Below, one piece after another: positions 43,741-52,971 of a stretch of DNA of 64,000 nucleotides. Below the pieces are notes generated by a model that was not told where the DNA came from, did not search any database, and saw only the letters and a program-made list of their open reading frames with translations. The DNA lies in the NCBI GenBank assembly GCA_963819735.1, contig CAWFXC010000001.1, forward strand, positions 620,001 through 684,000. Direction: 5' to 3'. This stretch comes from CAWFXC01 sp963819735 (GTDB lineage: Bacteria; Actinomycetota; Acidimicrobiia; IMCC26256; DASPTH01). Position 1 is the first letter of the stretch. The number at the start of each line of letters is the position of its first letter. The position numbers and the translations under genes were made by a program.

Positions 43741-46518
43741 CTACGGCCCCGGGGTGGACGACGGAATCGCGGTGATGAAGCCGCCGAGCGGGGCGAAGCC
43801 CGACCAGGTGCCCGCGCCGGTGATCGTGCCGGTGTAGAGCCCGCTGTCGCCGCCCACCACGAGCACGCGGACGCTCGTGCCGCCGTAAGCAACCGCCGAC
43901 GGATCGGTGATGATGTATCCCCCGAGCGCGGCGAATCCGTTCCACGGGTTCCCCGCGGTTGCCCGCCCGGCCCACACTCCGTTGCCGAGCCCGCGCACGA
44001 CCACCTGCACGCCCGACGCGTCGGCGACTGCGACGGGACCCGCGGTGAGAATGCCGCCGCGCGGCGCGAACCCGGTGAAGCCGGTCGTGCCGCCGGCCGG
44101 GATCTCCGCCGAGTACATGCCGTTGTCGCCGCCGCGCACGAAGATCCGCACCGTCGAGGTCGAGGGATCGAGGGCCGCACTCGCGGCGGAGCTGAGGTAA
44201 CCGCCGCGCGGCGTGAACCCGGACCACGTGACCTCGCCCGCGCCCGACAACCGGCCGGAGTACATGGCGAAGTCGAAGCCGCGCACGAACACCTGAATGC
44301 CGGAACCGTCGAAGACCACCGCCGGGCTGGTGTTGATGACGCCGCCCAGCGGCCGGAACCCGGTCCACCCGCTGCTCGACATGCGACCCGTGTAGAGCCC
44401 GTTGTCACCACCGCGGACGAAGATCTGCAGCCCCGAACCGTCGTTGACCACCGCCGGATCCGAGAGGAGGAAGCCACCGAGCGAAGCCCACCCTCCCCAC
44501 GAGGTGCCGTCGAACGCGTTCGTCCAGAGCGCGCCGTCGGCGCCGCGGACGAACGTGCGCGCGCCCGCGCCGTCGAAGAGGGTGGTGGGATTCGACGTCG
44601 CGGTGACGCCCGGGAGCGCGGCGAATCCGGACCACGCTGTGCCGTCGAAGCGATTGGCCCAGATCCCGTTCCCGGCGCCCCGCACGACGGTGACGATCGG
44701 CGGCGGCGTGACCTGCGTCTCCGCCGATCGTGTCCCTTCACCGATCGCGTTCCTCGCGGTGACTTGGTAGGAGTAGGTGGTGCCGTTCGCGACCGACGTG
44801 TCGTCGTAGGAGGTCGCGCCGGCACCGACCGGGGCGAGGAACGTCTCGCCACCGGGACTGGTACCCCGATAGACGCGGTAGCCGGTGATCGAGGACCCAC
44901 CGGTGGCCGGTGGCGTCCACGTGAGGTGCACCACGCTGTCACCCGCGGTCGCCACGACCACGGGAGCCGACGGCGCGAACGGGCCGGTGAGGACGGCCTG
45001 TTCCGCCGACGGTGACGAGCCGACGGTGTTGATCGCCGCGACCTCGTAGTAGTAGGTGGTTTGCGCGGCCAGGCCGCTGTCGTCGAAGGACGTGGAGCCC
45101 GCGCCGACCGTCGTGAGCAGGGTCTCCCCACCCGGGTTCGTCCCGCGATAGATCGCGTAGCCGGTGATGGGCGATCCACCGCTCGCTGGCGCATTCCATG
45201 CCAGGTGGACGGTGCCGAGACCGCCGGTGGCAGTGACCACCGGGGTGCCGGGCGCGTTGGGCCCTTCGAACACGAGCAGGTTGGGCGACCCCGTGCCGGC
45301 GTTCTGCACGACGCCGGGAGTGGCCGAGCCGCTGATGGCCGACGCCACGGTGGCCGGCGATGCCGTGGGGTGCTGCGACAGGTAGATGGCGGCGACGCCG
45401 GCGACGAACGGGCTGGCCATCGAGGTACCGCTGAGGAACGCGGTGGCGGCCGGGCTGGTGTTCCAGTCGGACTGGATACCGGTGCCGGGCGCGAACAGAT
45501 CGACGCAGGTGCCGAAGTCGGAGAACGTCGACCGCGTGTCGGCGGTGTCGGTGGCCGCAACGGTGATCGCGGGAGTGACGTCGGCAGGCACCGTTCCGCA
45601 CGCGTCGGCGTTGGCGTTCCCGGCCGCGATGACATACGTGGTGCCGGCAGTGATCGAGTTCCGGATGCCGGTCTCGAGCGCCGGCGAGCCCGCGCCGGGC
45701 GGGCCGCCCAGGCTCATGTTCACCACCGCGGGCGTACTGCCCATCTGCACCTGCTGCGCCACCCAGTTCACCCCGGCCAGCACGGTGGAGTACGAGCCGT
45801 TCCCGTTGCAGTCGAGCACCCGCACCGAGACCAGCGACACGTTCTTGGCCACGCCGTAGGTGGTGCCGCCGAGGATCCCCGCGACGTGGGTGGCGTGGCC
45901 GCTGTTCGGGGAGTTCGCCGGGTTGCACGCAGGCAAGCCGGTGAAGTCGGCCGCCGGCGGCGCCGTCGCCCGCCCGCCGAAGTCGACGTTGCTGGTGAGG
46001 ATGCCTCCGTCGAGCACGTAGGCGTGCACGCCGGCGCCCGAGTTGGCGAAGGAGTAGGCGTTGTCGAGCGGGAGGTTGTGCTGGTCGATACGGTCGAGGC
46101 CCCACGACGGCGGGTTGGGCTCGGTGGTCGTGGCCGACGCGTGCACGACGCCGTCCTGCTCCACCGACGCGACGGAAGGATCGGTGGCCAGCTCGCGGGC
46201 CGACGCTTCGTCCATGCGCACCGCGTAGCCGTCGATGGCATTCGAGTACACGTGCAGCACGTCGCCGCCGTGGTCCTCGACCAGACCGACGACGGTCGGG
46301 AACACCGCCGCCGGGTTGTCGTCGCGCAACGTCACGATGTACTGGTCGGGGATCGGATCGGGTGCAGGCTGGATCGCACCCGGTGCCGCGTTCGCGCCCG
46401 GACCGTTCGAGCCACCGGTTCCCGGATCGGCCTGCTGGGCACCGGCGGCACTGATCGACGCGACGCCGAGGCCCATCGCCATCGCGACCGCGAGCGCGGC
46501 GCGCTGCACGCCTCTCAT
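43741..46518 (-). CDS. secreted subtilisin-like protease with FN3 and propeller repeats
   Basis: 925 residues from ATG 46518. Signal peptide (ALAVAMAMGLGVASISAAGA, cut near residue 28). I9 propeptide (DQYIVTLRDDNPAAVFP). S8 catalytic domain (~135-400) with YVLDGGI (Asp), NSGHATHVAGI (His), YVIAAGNANADAC (Asn) and FLSGTSMASPFVAGVAA (Ser). It is proteinase-K-like and complete. Two FN3 modules (~410-590) follow. Then ~330 residues of about seven repeats ending in GxxALGGYI-type turns (IFVRGGDNGLYTGRM, VFVRGFDFAMYSGRL), a PLL/tachylectin-like propeller that could bind surface sugars. A nutrient-scavenging role outside the cell is likely. Confidence 0.9.
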   Translation of the reverse strand: MRGVQRAALAVAMAMGLGVASISAAGAQQADPGTGGSNGPGANAAPGAIQPAPDPIPDQYIVTLRDDNPAAVFPTVVGLVEDHGGDVLHVYSNAIDGYAVRMDEASARELATDPSVASVEQDGVVHASATTTEPNPPSWGLDRIDQHNLPLDNAYSFANSGAGVHAYVLDGGILTSNVDFGGRATAPPAADFTGLPACNPANSPNSGHATHVAGILGGTTYGVAKNVSLVSVRVLDCNGNGSYSTVLAGVNWVAQQVQMGSTPAVVNMSLGGPPGAGSPALETGIRNSITAGTTYVIAAGNANADACGTVPADVTPAITVAATDTADTRSTFSDFGTCVDLFAPGTGIQSDWNTSPAATAFLSGTSMASPFVAGVAAIYLSQHPTASPATVASAISGSATPGVVQNAGTGSPNLLVFEGPNAPGTPVVTATGGLGTVHLAWNAPASGGSPITGYAIYRGTNPGGETLLTTVGAGSTSFDDSGLAAQTTYYYEVAAINTVGSSPSAEQAVLTGPFAPSAPVVVATAGDSVVHLTWTPPATGGSSITGYRVYRGTSPGGETFLAPVGAGATSYDDTSVANGTTYSYQVTARNAIGEGTRSAETQVTPPPIVTVVRGAGNGIWANRFDGTAWSGFAALPGVTATSNPTTLFDGAGARTFVRGADGALWTNAFDGTSWGGWASLGGFLLSDPAVVNDGSGLQIFVRGGDNGLYTGRMSSSGWTGFRPLGGVINTSPAVVFDGSGIQVFVRGFDFAMYSGRLSGAGEVTWSGFTPRGGYLSSAASAALDPSTSTVRIFVRGGDNGMYSAEIPAGGTTGFTGFAPRGGILTAGPVAVADASGVQVVVRGLGNGVWAGRATAGNPWNGFAALGGYIITDPSAVAYGGTSVRVLVVGGDSGLYTGTITGAGTWSGFAPLGGFITAIPSSTPGP

Positions 46519-46697
46519 GCATGCCTCGTGTTCTCGAGCCCGTGGACGGACCTGGACCTGCCGGAAACTACGACGCGTGGCATGGTACTGCCACGCCGCG
46601 TGGGTCGAAACGGCACCCGGACCCGCTCGCGCCTCGTGCCTGGTGGGCACCGTCGGCAGCGGTTCCACTAGCCTCACGGGCTCCAACGGAGGCGAAG

Positions 46698-46784
46698 ATG
46701 AGCAAGAAGACGACCAAGCGCAAGCTGCGCTCGCGCCGCAACAAGGCAAACCACGGCAAACGCCCCAACTCGGGACGTCGGTAG
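46698..46784 (+). CDS. ribosomal protein bL37 (28-residue peptide)
   Basis: MSKKTTKRKLRSRRNK, then KANHGKRPNSGRR. The ending ANHGKRPN matches the tiny 50S protein bL37 described from mycobacterial ribosome structures. GGAGG (46688-46692) precedes ATG 46698 by five bases, and a TAGCCT box lies at 46670-46675. It is too short for most gene finders. Confidence 0.82.
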   Translation: MSKKTTKRKLRSRRNKANHGKRPNSGRR

Positions 46785-46831
46785 CCCCGGGTAGAACCCG
46801 GACAAACCGGCCACGCCCGATGGACGCGCGG

Positions 46832-47632
46832 CTACAGCTCGTCGATGAGGACCGTCTGGACGGCCCGGCCGATACGGCCCCGCTCGTCGTGCAGGACACT
46901 CTCGGCCACGCCGAAGCCGGTCGGCTCCGGGTAGGTCACCGAGTCGAGCCCGACCCACGCTCCCACCGGGAGCCGATGCAGCGTGATCGTGAGGTCGGGG
47001 TTGATGCAGGAGTAGCGCTCGCGGTCGAACGCGGCGGCCACGCCGTTGCCGAAGTCGCCGGCCGCCGCCACCCGCTGCAACGGGGACGGCTCCTCCCCCG
47101 CCACGATCGGCACCGCCAGCCGTAGCCACAGTCCCGCGGGCCCCGGTTCCATCCACTCCCCGTGGGCCCGGCTGATCTCGACCGCCCGCCAGAACCCGGT
47201 GCCCATCGTCCAGCCACCGGGAAAGGTGCCCGGCGGGCCGGGGGGAGCCATCGGCCGGTCGGGATGGGCACGGACCTGAGTCGGGAACTCGACGGGGCGC
47301 TCGCGCAGGCGCAGCAGGGTGGCCCGCACCACCTCGACGTCGTCGGCGAACAGGGAGCCCTGCACGAGCTGCACCTTCTTGCCGGGGCGGATGGTCGTGG
47401 CCGCGAGGCGGAGCGGGGCGAGCGGCACCGGCCGCATGAGCTCCACGGTGAAGCGGGCGGGGAAGGTGGCCGGGCCGGGATCGAACCCCTCGAGCAGCCC
47501 CGCGAGCAACGCCGCGGGCGCGCCGCCGTGCTGGGCGTGCGGAGACCACGGGCCCCTCGCCAGCTCCGTGGGTGTGGCGATGTCGCCGTCGACGTGGAAG
47601 ACCGCGTCGAGAAGCGCGGAGGTGGTTGCCAC
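46832..47632 (-). CDS. double-hotdog acyl-CoA thioesterase-like protein
   Basis: 266 residues. The first hotdog has HGGAPAALLAGLLEG, FTVELMRPVPLAPL and VQGSLFADDVEVVRATLLRLR. The second has CINPDLTITLHRLPVGAWVGLDSVTYPEPTGFGVAESVLHDERGRIGRAVQTVLID. This is the TesB/4HBT_3 architecture common in actinobacteria. Starts at GTG 47632 with TACGCT eight bases upstream. The substrate acyl chain is unknown. Confidence 0.83.
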   Translation of the reverse strand: MATTSALLDAVFHVDGDIATPTELARGPWSPHAQHGGAPAALLAGLLEGFDPGPATFPARFTVELMRPVPLAPLRLAATTIRPGKKVQLVQGSLFADDVEVVRATLLRLRERPVEFPTQVRAHPDRPMAPPGPPGTFPGGWTMGTGFWRAVEISRAHGEWMEPGPAGLWLRLAVPIVAGEEPSPLQRVAAAGDFGNGVAAAFDRERYSCINPDLTITLHRLPVGAWVGLDSVTYPEPTGFGVAESVLHDERGRIGRAVQTVLIDEL

Positions 47633-47729
47633 GGCGCGGCAGCGTAGGCGGGAACCAGCACCGGCCCGCGACCGTCCAATCCACCGTCCCACCGCCGGTG
47701 CCGCCGTGCGGTCGACCAACGGAGGATCC

Positions 47730-48491
47730 ATGTCGAAACGCCTGTTCACCGCCGCCACGATCACCGCCATCGTCATCGCGGCCGTCGTGTCGGCGGCCGT
47801 CGTGTCGGCGGCCGTCGTCGGCGTCGTCGGGCCCGCAGCCGCGACCGCCGGCGCGGCGACCACCGCCACCGGCACCAGTGCCGGCACCATCACCGTCACC
47901 GGCGTCGGCGAGGTCCGCGGCACTCCCGACGTCGCCGACCTCTCCATCGGCGTCTCCGGCCGCGGGGCGACCGCCGCCGAAGCCCTCGCCACCGTGAGCG
48001 ACCGGGCGCAGAAGCTCCTCGGCGTGTTGCGCGACGCCGGCGTCGCCACCGCCGACATCGAGACCAGCGACCTGTCGATCCAGCCGACGACCGACGGCCA
48101 CGACCACATCACCGGCTACGAGGCCGGCAACACCGTGTCGGCCCGCATCCGCGATCTCACCAAGGTCGGCGGTGTCGTCGACGCCGCGACCAAAGCCGTC
48201 GGCGACAACATCCGCCTGCAGGGAGTGACGTTCTCGATCGACGACGACAGCGCGCTGCTGGCCGCTGCCCGCACCCAGGCGACCAAGCGGGCCCGCGCCC
48301 AGGCCGAGCAGCTGGCCGACGGCGCCGGCGTCACCGTGGGCGGCGTCCGCTCCATCGAGGAGACGAGCAATTCGACCCCGATCCGGTTCTCGGCTCCGGC
48401 CGCCGACGCCGCAGGCAGCGCGGCCACGCCGGTGGAAGCGGGCACGCAGACCCTGACCGTTTCGGCGACGGTGGTGTTCTCGCTGCGGTGA
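47730..48491 (+). CDS. exported SIMPL-domain protein
   Basis: 253 residues. Signal peptide with a tandem Ala/Val segment (AAVVSAAVVSAAVVGVVG) coded by a near-perfect 15-bp duplication. Then the SIMPL/DUF541 domain: ITVTGVGEVRGTPDVADLSIGV, VATADIETSDLSIQP, GYEAGNTVSARIRDL and ARTQATKRARAQAEQLADGAGV. Function unknown; relatives are periplasmic and stress-linked. GGAGG sits just before ATG 47730. Confidence 0.9.
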   Translation: MSKRLFTAATITAIVIAAVVSAAVVSAAVVGVVGPAAATAGAATTATGTSAGTITVTGVGEVRGTPDVADLSIGVSGRGATAAEALATVSDRAQKLLGVLRDAGVATADIETSDLSIQPTTDGHDHITGYEAGNTVSARIRDLTKVGGVVDAATKAVGDNIRLQGVTFSIDDDSALLAAARTQATKRARAQAEQLADGAGVTVGGVRSIEETSNSTPIRFSAPAADAAGSAATPVEAGTQTLTVSATVVFSLR

Positions 48492-48604
48492 CGCCCGCGC
48501 CGGCCCGCCGGAGGCCGCGACCGCGACCGGTCAGGCGCCGAAGGCGGTCAAGTGGGGCCGTCCCGATCCCGATACCCAGGTGTGGGAGCAGCAGGGACGT
48601 CGAC

Positions 48605-51541
48605 GTGACGAAGTTGCCGCGCGATGTTCGACGCGCCGTGGAGGATTCCGAAGCCCGTACGGAGGCGATCTTCGACGTGCTCGACGAGGGTCTGATCGCG
48701 TGGACGGCCGACGGTCGGGTCCTGCGTTGCAACCCGAGCGCGGCGCGGATCGTCGGCGTGCCCAAGGACGAGCTCGAGCGCACGATGTTCGCGGACTTCA
48801 TCGCCACCGCCGAGCGGGAATGGGATCCGGTCTACGCCGACGGTTCTCCCCGCCCCCGCGAGACGTTCCCGGCCGTCGCCGCCGAGCGAACGCGGCACGA
48901 GGTCGTCGGCGACGTCGTCGGCATCCGGCGCACCGACGGCACGCGTCGCTGGCTGGAGATCGACGTCCGCCACATCGACGATCCGGTCGACGGCAATCTC
49001 CTCGTCACTTCCTTCCGCGACGTCACGCAACAGAAGGAAGGCCAGGACCGCATGCGGGTTCTGTCCGCCATCGTCGACTCGTCGAGCGACGCCATCACGA
49101 GTGGATCGATCGACGGCACGATCGAATCGTGGAACGACGGAGCGCAGGCCCTCTACGGCTACACCGCCGACGAGATGATCGGCCGATCGCTCGAGGTGAT
49201 CGTGCCGGCCGACGCCGAGCTCGAGCTCGAGCACCTGTTCCTCGCGGTGCGCGGCGGCAAGTCGATCAACAACCTGCTCACGACGCGACTGCACAAGGAC
49301 GGCACGCGCGTACCCGTCGCCCTGACCGCTTCGCCGATCCGCGACGCCGACGGCGAGATCAAGAGCATCGCGGTGATCGAGCGCGGCGTACGCGAGCTCG
49401 TTGCCGCGCGTGATGCGCTCATCGAGGCCGAGGAACGCTTCCGCTCGTTGGTGCAACGGTCCTCCGACGTCGCGTTCGTCTTCGATCCCGACGGCATGAT
49501 CACGTACGCGAGCCCCGCGGTGACGCGCTACGGCTATCAGGTGGAAGACATCGTCGGGCGATCAGGTTTCGACTTCATCCACCCCGACGACCTCGAGTAC
49601 GGGCGCACCAAGCTGTGGCGGTCCGTCGAGCGCCACGAGCCCGCCAGCGTCGAGTGGAGGCTCCGCGCCGCCGACGGCACGTGGCGCTGGGTCGAGGAGA
49701 CCGTCACCGACCTGAGTGACGTTCCCGCAGTGGGCGGTCTCGTCGCGAACATCCGCGACATCACCGATCGACGCGACGCGGAACGCCGCCGGCGCGACGC
49801 CGAGGAACGCTTCCGCCAGGGCTTCGAGCGCTCCGCGTTCGGCCTCGCGGTGCTCGACCTGCAACAGAACGCGACCGCGGTGAACCCGGCGGTGGCCGAG
49901 CTGCTCGGGTATCCCGTGGAAGCGCTGCTGGGCCGGAAGCCGGTCGAGTTCATCCATCCCACGGAGTCGGATCGCGCCGCCTTCGGCATCGAGCGGCTGC
50001 TCGATCCCGATGCCCCGCCGTATTACAAGCGCGAGCACCGCATGATCCGCGCCGACGGGACCGTCGCGTGGGTGATCATCGACATGACCGTCGTGCGCGA
50101 TGCCGACGGCGAACCCGGTTACTACTTCGTGCAGCTGCGCGACATCACGGACCGCAAGCGCGCCGAAGAGGCGCTCGAGCACCAGGCGCTCCACGACGAC
50201 CTCACCCGCCTGCCCAACCGTCTCCTGCTCGTCGACCGGCTCTCGCAGTCGTTGGCGCGGGCGGAACGTACCGGCGGGAACGTCACCGTGTTGTTCCTCG
50301 ACCTCGACCGGTTCAAGCTCATCAACGACGGGCTCGGCCACGTGGCCGGCGACCAGCTCCTGATGGAGGTCGCAGCACGCCTGGCCGGCGCGATGCGCAC
50401 GTCCGACACGGTGGCGCGCTTCGGCGGCGACGAGTTCGTGATCATCCGCGAAGACGTCCGCGACGAGACCGAGGCGCTCGAGTTCGCCGAGCGCATCGCG
50501 GTCACGCTCAACGAGCCGATCACTGTGCAGGGCCGCGAGCTCTACACCACCACGAGCATCGGGATCGCGATCGAAGGGCCCGGCGCATCGGCCGAGCAGC
50601 TCCTGCGCGACGCCGACGCCGCCATGTACCGCGCCAAGGATCTCGGGCGGGCCCGCATCGAGCTGTTCAGCCACGAGCTGCAGCAACGCGTGGCCGACCG
50701 TCTCGACCTCGGGACCGCATTGCGTCGGGCCATTGAACGCAACGAGCTGCGCCTCCTGTTCCAGCCCATCGTGCGCCTCTCCGACGGTCGGGTCGTCGGC
50801 GCCGAAGCACTGCTGCGCTGGCACCGCGAGGGTTATGGCCTGGTGCCGCCGAGCGAGTTCATCCCGGTGGCCGAGGAGACCGGTCTCATCGTTCCCATCG
50901 GCGCGTGGGCGCTCGAGCACGCGCTCTCGGAGCTGCGCTCACTCACCGACGCGTACTCGGAACGCGCCGAGTGGCCGCTGGTCTCGGTGAACCTGTCCGC
51001 CCTGCAGCTCCGGCTGCCGGCAAGCATCGACATGGTCCGCAGTGCGATCCAGCAATCCGACGTCGACCCCGCGATGCTCTCGCTCGAGATCACCGAGAGC
51101 GCGCTCATGGACGACATCGAGACGTCGACGCGCGCGATGCGTTCGCTGCGCGAGCTCGGCGTGCGCTTCGCGGTCGACGACTTCGGCACCGGTTACTCGT
51201 CCCTCGCGTACTTGAAGCAGCTCCCGATCGATTCGCTCAAGATCGACCGCTCGTTCATCGACGGCCTGCCGCACGAGGCCCACGACCGCTCGATCACCGA
51301 GGCGATCATCACCATCGGGCGCACCCTCGGCCTCACCATCGTCGCCGAGGGCGTCGAGAGCGTGGAGCAGTGGATCGCGCTCGACGAGCTCGGTTGCAGC
51401 GTGGGCCAGGGCTTCCTCTGGAGTCCCCCGGTTCCGGCCGAGGAATTCGCGCCCTTGCTCCGGGCGGATTTCGACGGCCTGCGCGCCCCGTTGCGTCGCT
51501 CGGGATCGGGCCGCCGGGGCGGGCGTCGCACCGTCAGCTGA
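48605..51541 (+). CDS. PAS-GGDEF-EAL cyclic-di-GMP enzyme
   Basis: 978 residues, no membrane helix. GTG 48605 has AGGGA upstream; GTG 48488 is the farthest open start. Four PAS modules (~15-130, 135-255, 265-385, 395-515), then GGDEF (~530-690) with RFGGDEFVII intact and FLDLDRFKLINDGLGH. EAL (~710-960) has AEALLRW, SLEITESALM, DDFGTGYSSLAYL and KIDRSFI. Both domains keep their catalytic residues, so it could make and break c-di-GMP, with the PAS modules choosing. A lone cytosolic hub with no partner gene. Confidence 0.94.
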   Translation: MTKLPRDVRRAVEDSEARTEAIFDVLDEGLIAWTADGRVLRCNPSAARIVGVPKDELERTMFADFIATAEREWDPVYADGSPRPRETFPAVAAERTRHEVVGDVVGIRRTDGTRRWLEIDVRHIDDPVDGNLLVTSFRDVTQQKEGQDRMRVLSAIVDSSSDAITSGSIDGTIESWNDGAQALYGYTADEMIGRSLEVIVPADAELELEHLFLAVRGGKSINNLLTTRLHKDGTRVPVALTASPIRDADGEIKSIAVIERGVRELVAARDALIEAEERFRSLVQRSSDVAFVFDPDGMITYASPAVTRYGYQVEDIVGRSGFDFIHPDDLEYGRTKLWRSVERHEPASVEWRLRAADGTWRWVEETVTDLSDVPAVGGLVANIRDITDRRDAERRRRDAEERFRQGFERSAFGLAVLDLQQNATAVNPAVAELLGYPVEALLGRKPVEFIHPTESDRAAFGIERLLDPDAPPYYKREHRMIRADGTVAWVIIDMTVVRDADGEPGYYFVQLRDITDRKRAEEALEHQALHDDLTRLPNRLLLVDRLSQSLARAERTGGNVTVLFLDLDRFKLINDGLGHVAGDQLLMEVAARLAGAMRTSDTVARFGGDEFVIIREDVRDETEALEFAERIAVTLNEPITVQGRELYTTTSIGIAIEGPGASAEQLLRDADAAMYRAKDLGRARIELFSHELQQRVADRLDLGTALRRAIERNELRLLFQPIVRLSDGRVVGAEALLRWHREGYGLVPPSEFIPVAEETGLIVPIGAWALEHALSELRSLTDAYSERAEWPLVSVNLSALQLRLPASIDMVRSAIQQSDVDPAMLSLEITESALMDDIETSTRAMRSLRELGVRFAVDDFGTGYSSLAYLKQLPIDSLKIDRSFIDGLPHEAHDRSITEAIITIGRTLGLTIVAEGVESVEQWIALDELGCSVGQGFLWSPPVPAEEFAPLLRADFDGLRAPLRRSGSGRRGGRRTVS

Positions 51542-51562
51542 GTCACGCCGGGGCCACCCAGG

Positions 51563-51568
51563 TACCCT
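51563..51568 (+). promoter_or_regulatory. -10 box of the apgM promoter
   Basis: TACCCT, six bases, then ATG 51575: leaderless layout. Confidence 0.5.
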
Positions 51569-51574
51569 TCGTCC

Positions 51575-52767
51575 ATGGACCTCACGCCGTTGATCCAGGC
51601 GGCCGACACCAAGATCCTGCTCGTGGTCATGGACGGTCTCGGTGGCTACGCCGACGCCGAACACGGCACCGAGCTCGAGGAGGCGGCCACTCCCCATCTC
51701 GACCAATTGGTCCGCGACGGCACCGCCGGCTTGTCGGAGCCGGTCGGGCCGGGCATCACCCCCGGATCGGGCCCCGGCCACCTCGGCCTCTTCGGCTACG
51801 ACCCCGAGGAGTTCGAGCTCGGGCGCGGCGCACTCTCGGCCGCCGGTCTCGACTTCGAGCTACGCCCCGGCGACGTCGCCGCCCGCGGCAATCTCGCCAC
51901 CCTCGCGCCCGACGGCACGATCAGCGACCGGCGGGCCGGGCGCATCCCCGACCCCGAGGCGCGTGCGCTCGTCGACCGGCTGCAGGCGGCGGTGCAGGTA
52001 CCCGGCATCGAGGTCTTCTTCCGTCACGAGCGCGAGCACCGCGTGCCGTGGTCCTCCGGGGCCCCGGGCTCGACCCGCGCCTCACCGACACCGACCCGCA
52101 GCACACGGGGGTCGCGCCACTCGCGGCCACCGCGCTCGACCCGGAGGCGAAGCGCACCGCCGACCTGCTCGCCGAGGTCGACACCCAGGTGCGCGAGGTG
52201 CTGGCCGCGGAGGCCAAGGCCAACGTCGTGCTCTTCCGCGGCTTCGACACCCACCGCGAGCTCCCGAGCTTCGACACCCGCTACGGGCTGCGCGCCGCGG
52301 CCGTCGCCATCTACCCGATGTACCGCGGCATCGCGCGCCTGCTCGGCATGGACGTGCTCGGCCGTCCCGCCGATCTCGCCGAACAGCTCGACATCCTGCG
52401 CGGCGCGTGGAACGACTACGACTACTTCTTCCTGCACCACAAGTACACCGACTCTGCGGGCGAAGACGGCGATCGCGCCCGCAAGATCGCCGCGATCGAG
52501 ACCCTCGACGCGGTCGTGCCCGAGTTGCGCGCGCTGTCACCCGACGTGATCGTGGTGAGTGGCGACCACTCGACCCCGTCGCAGATGGCCGCCCACTCGT
52601 GGCACCCGGTGCCGACGCTGTTGTGGAGCGCACAGTGCGGGCGCGACGACGTCGAGCACTACGGCGAACGTTGGTGCCGTCAGGGCGCGTTGGGGATCCG
52701 GCCCACCAAGGACCTCATGGCCTTCATGCTCGCCAACGCGGGCCGCCTCGCCAAGTACGGAGCCTGA
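51575..52767 (+). CDS. apgM: ApgM-type phosphoglycerate mutase (frameshift at ~52.04 kb)
   Basis: Cofactor-independent, archaeal-type enzyme of the alkaline phosphatase superfamily. The first frame has LVVMDGLGGYAD (metal Asp, nucleophile region) and GPGITPGSGPGHLGLFGYDP. After REHRV the frame changes. The second frame continues VVLRGPGLDPRLTDTDPQHTG, NDYDYFFLHHKYTDSAGEDGD and VVSGDHSTPSQMAAHSWHP (metal ligands) to 52767. One missing base near 52043 (GTGGCC read as GTGCC would restore EHRVAVVLRG) gives a 397-residue enzyme of normal size. As a glycolytic gene, true loss is unlikely unless another mutase exists. It interconverts 3- and 2-phosphoglycerate, upstream of enolase. Confidence 0.88.
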
Positions 52768-52971
52768 CCCCGCGAGCGAACGGCCGCAACCGACCGACCG
52801 GGCGGGATGCGGCGCCGCAAGCGAGCGGAGCGAGCAGCGAGCGAACGGTCGTACGCGACTAACGAGTGGCGTCTCCCGACCACTTAGTGAGCGAGCAAAT
52901 TGGGAAGGCGCTCGCCAGCGACCGCAACCGACCGACTCGTAAGCCCCCGGCTCACCCAGTGAGCGAGCGAA
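52768..52971. repeat. repeat-rich spacer between convergent genes
   Basis: No gene seen. Short direct repeats fill it: CCGCAACCGACCGAC at 52784-52798 and again at 52922-52935 (14 of 15), GCGAGCGAACGG twice, and GTGAGCGAGC twice. It separates the ends of apgM and the FAD oxidase gene. Confidence 0.6.
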
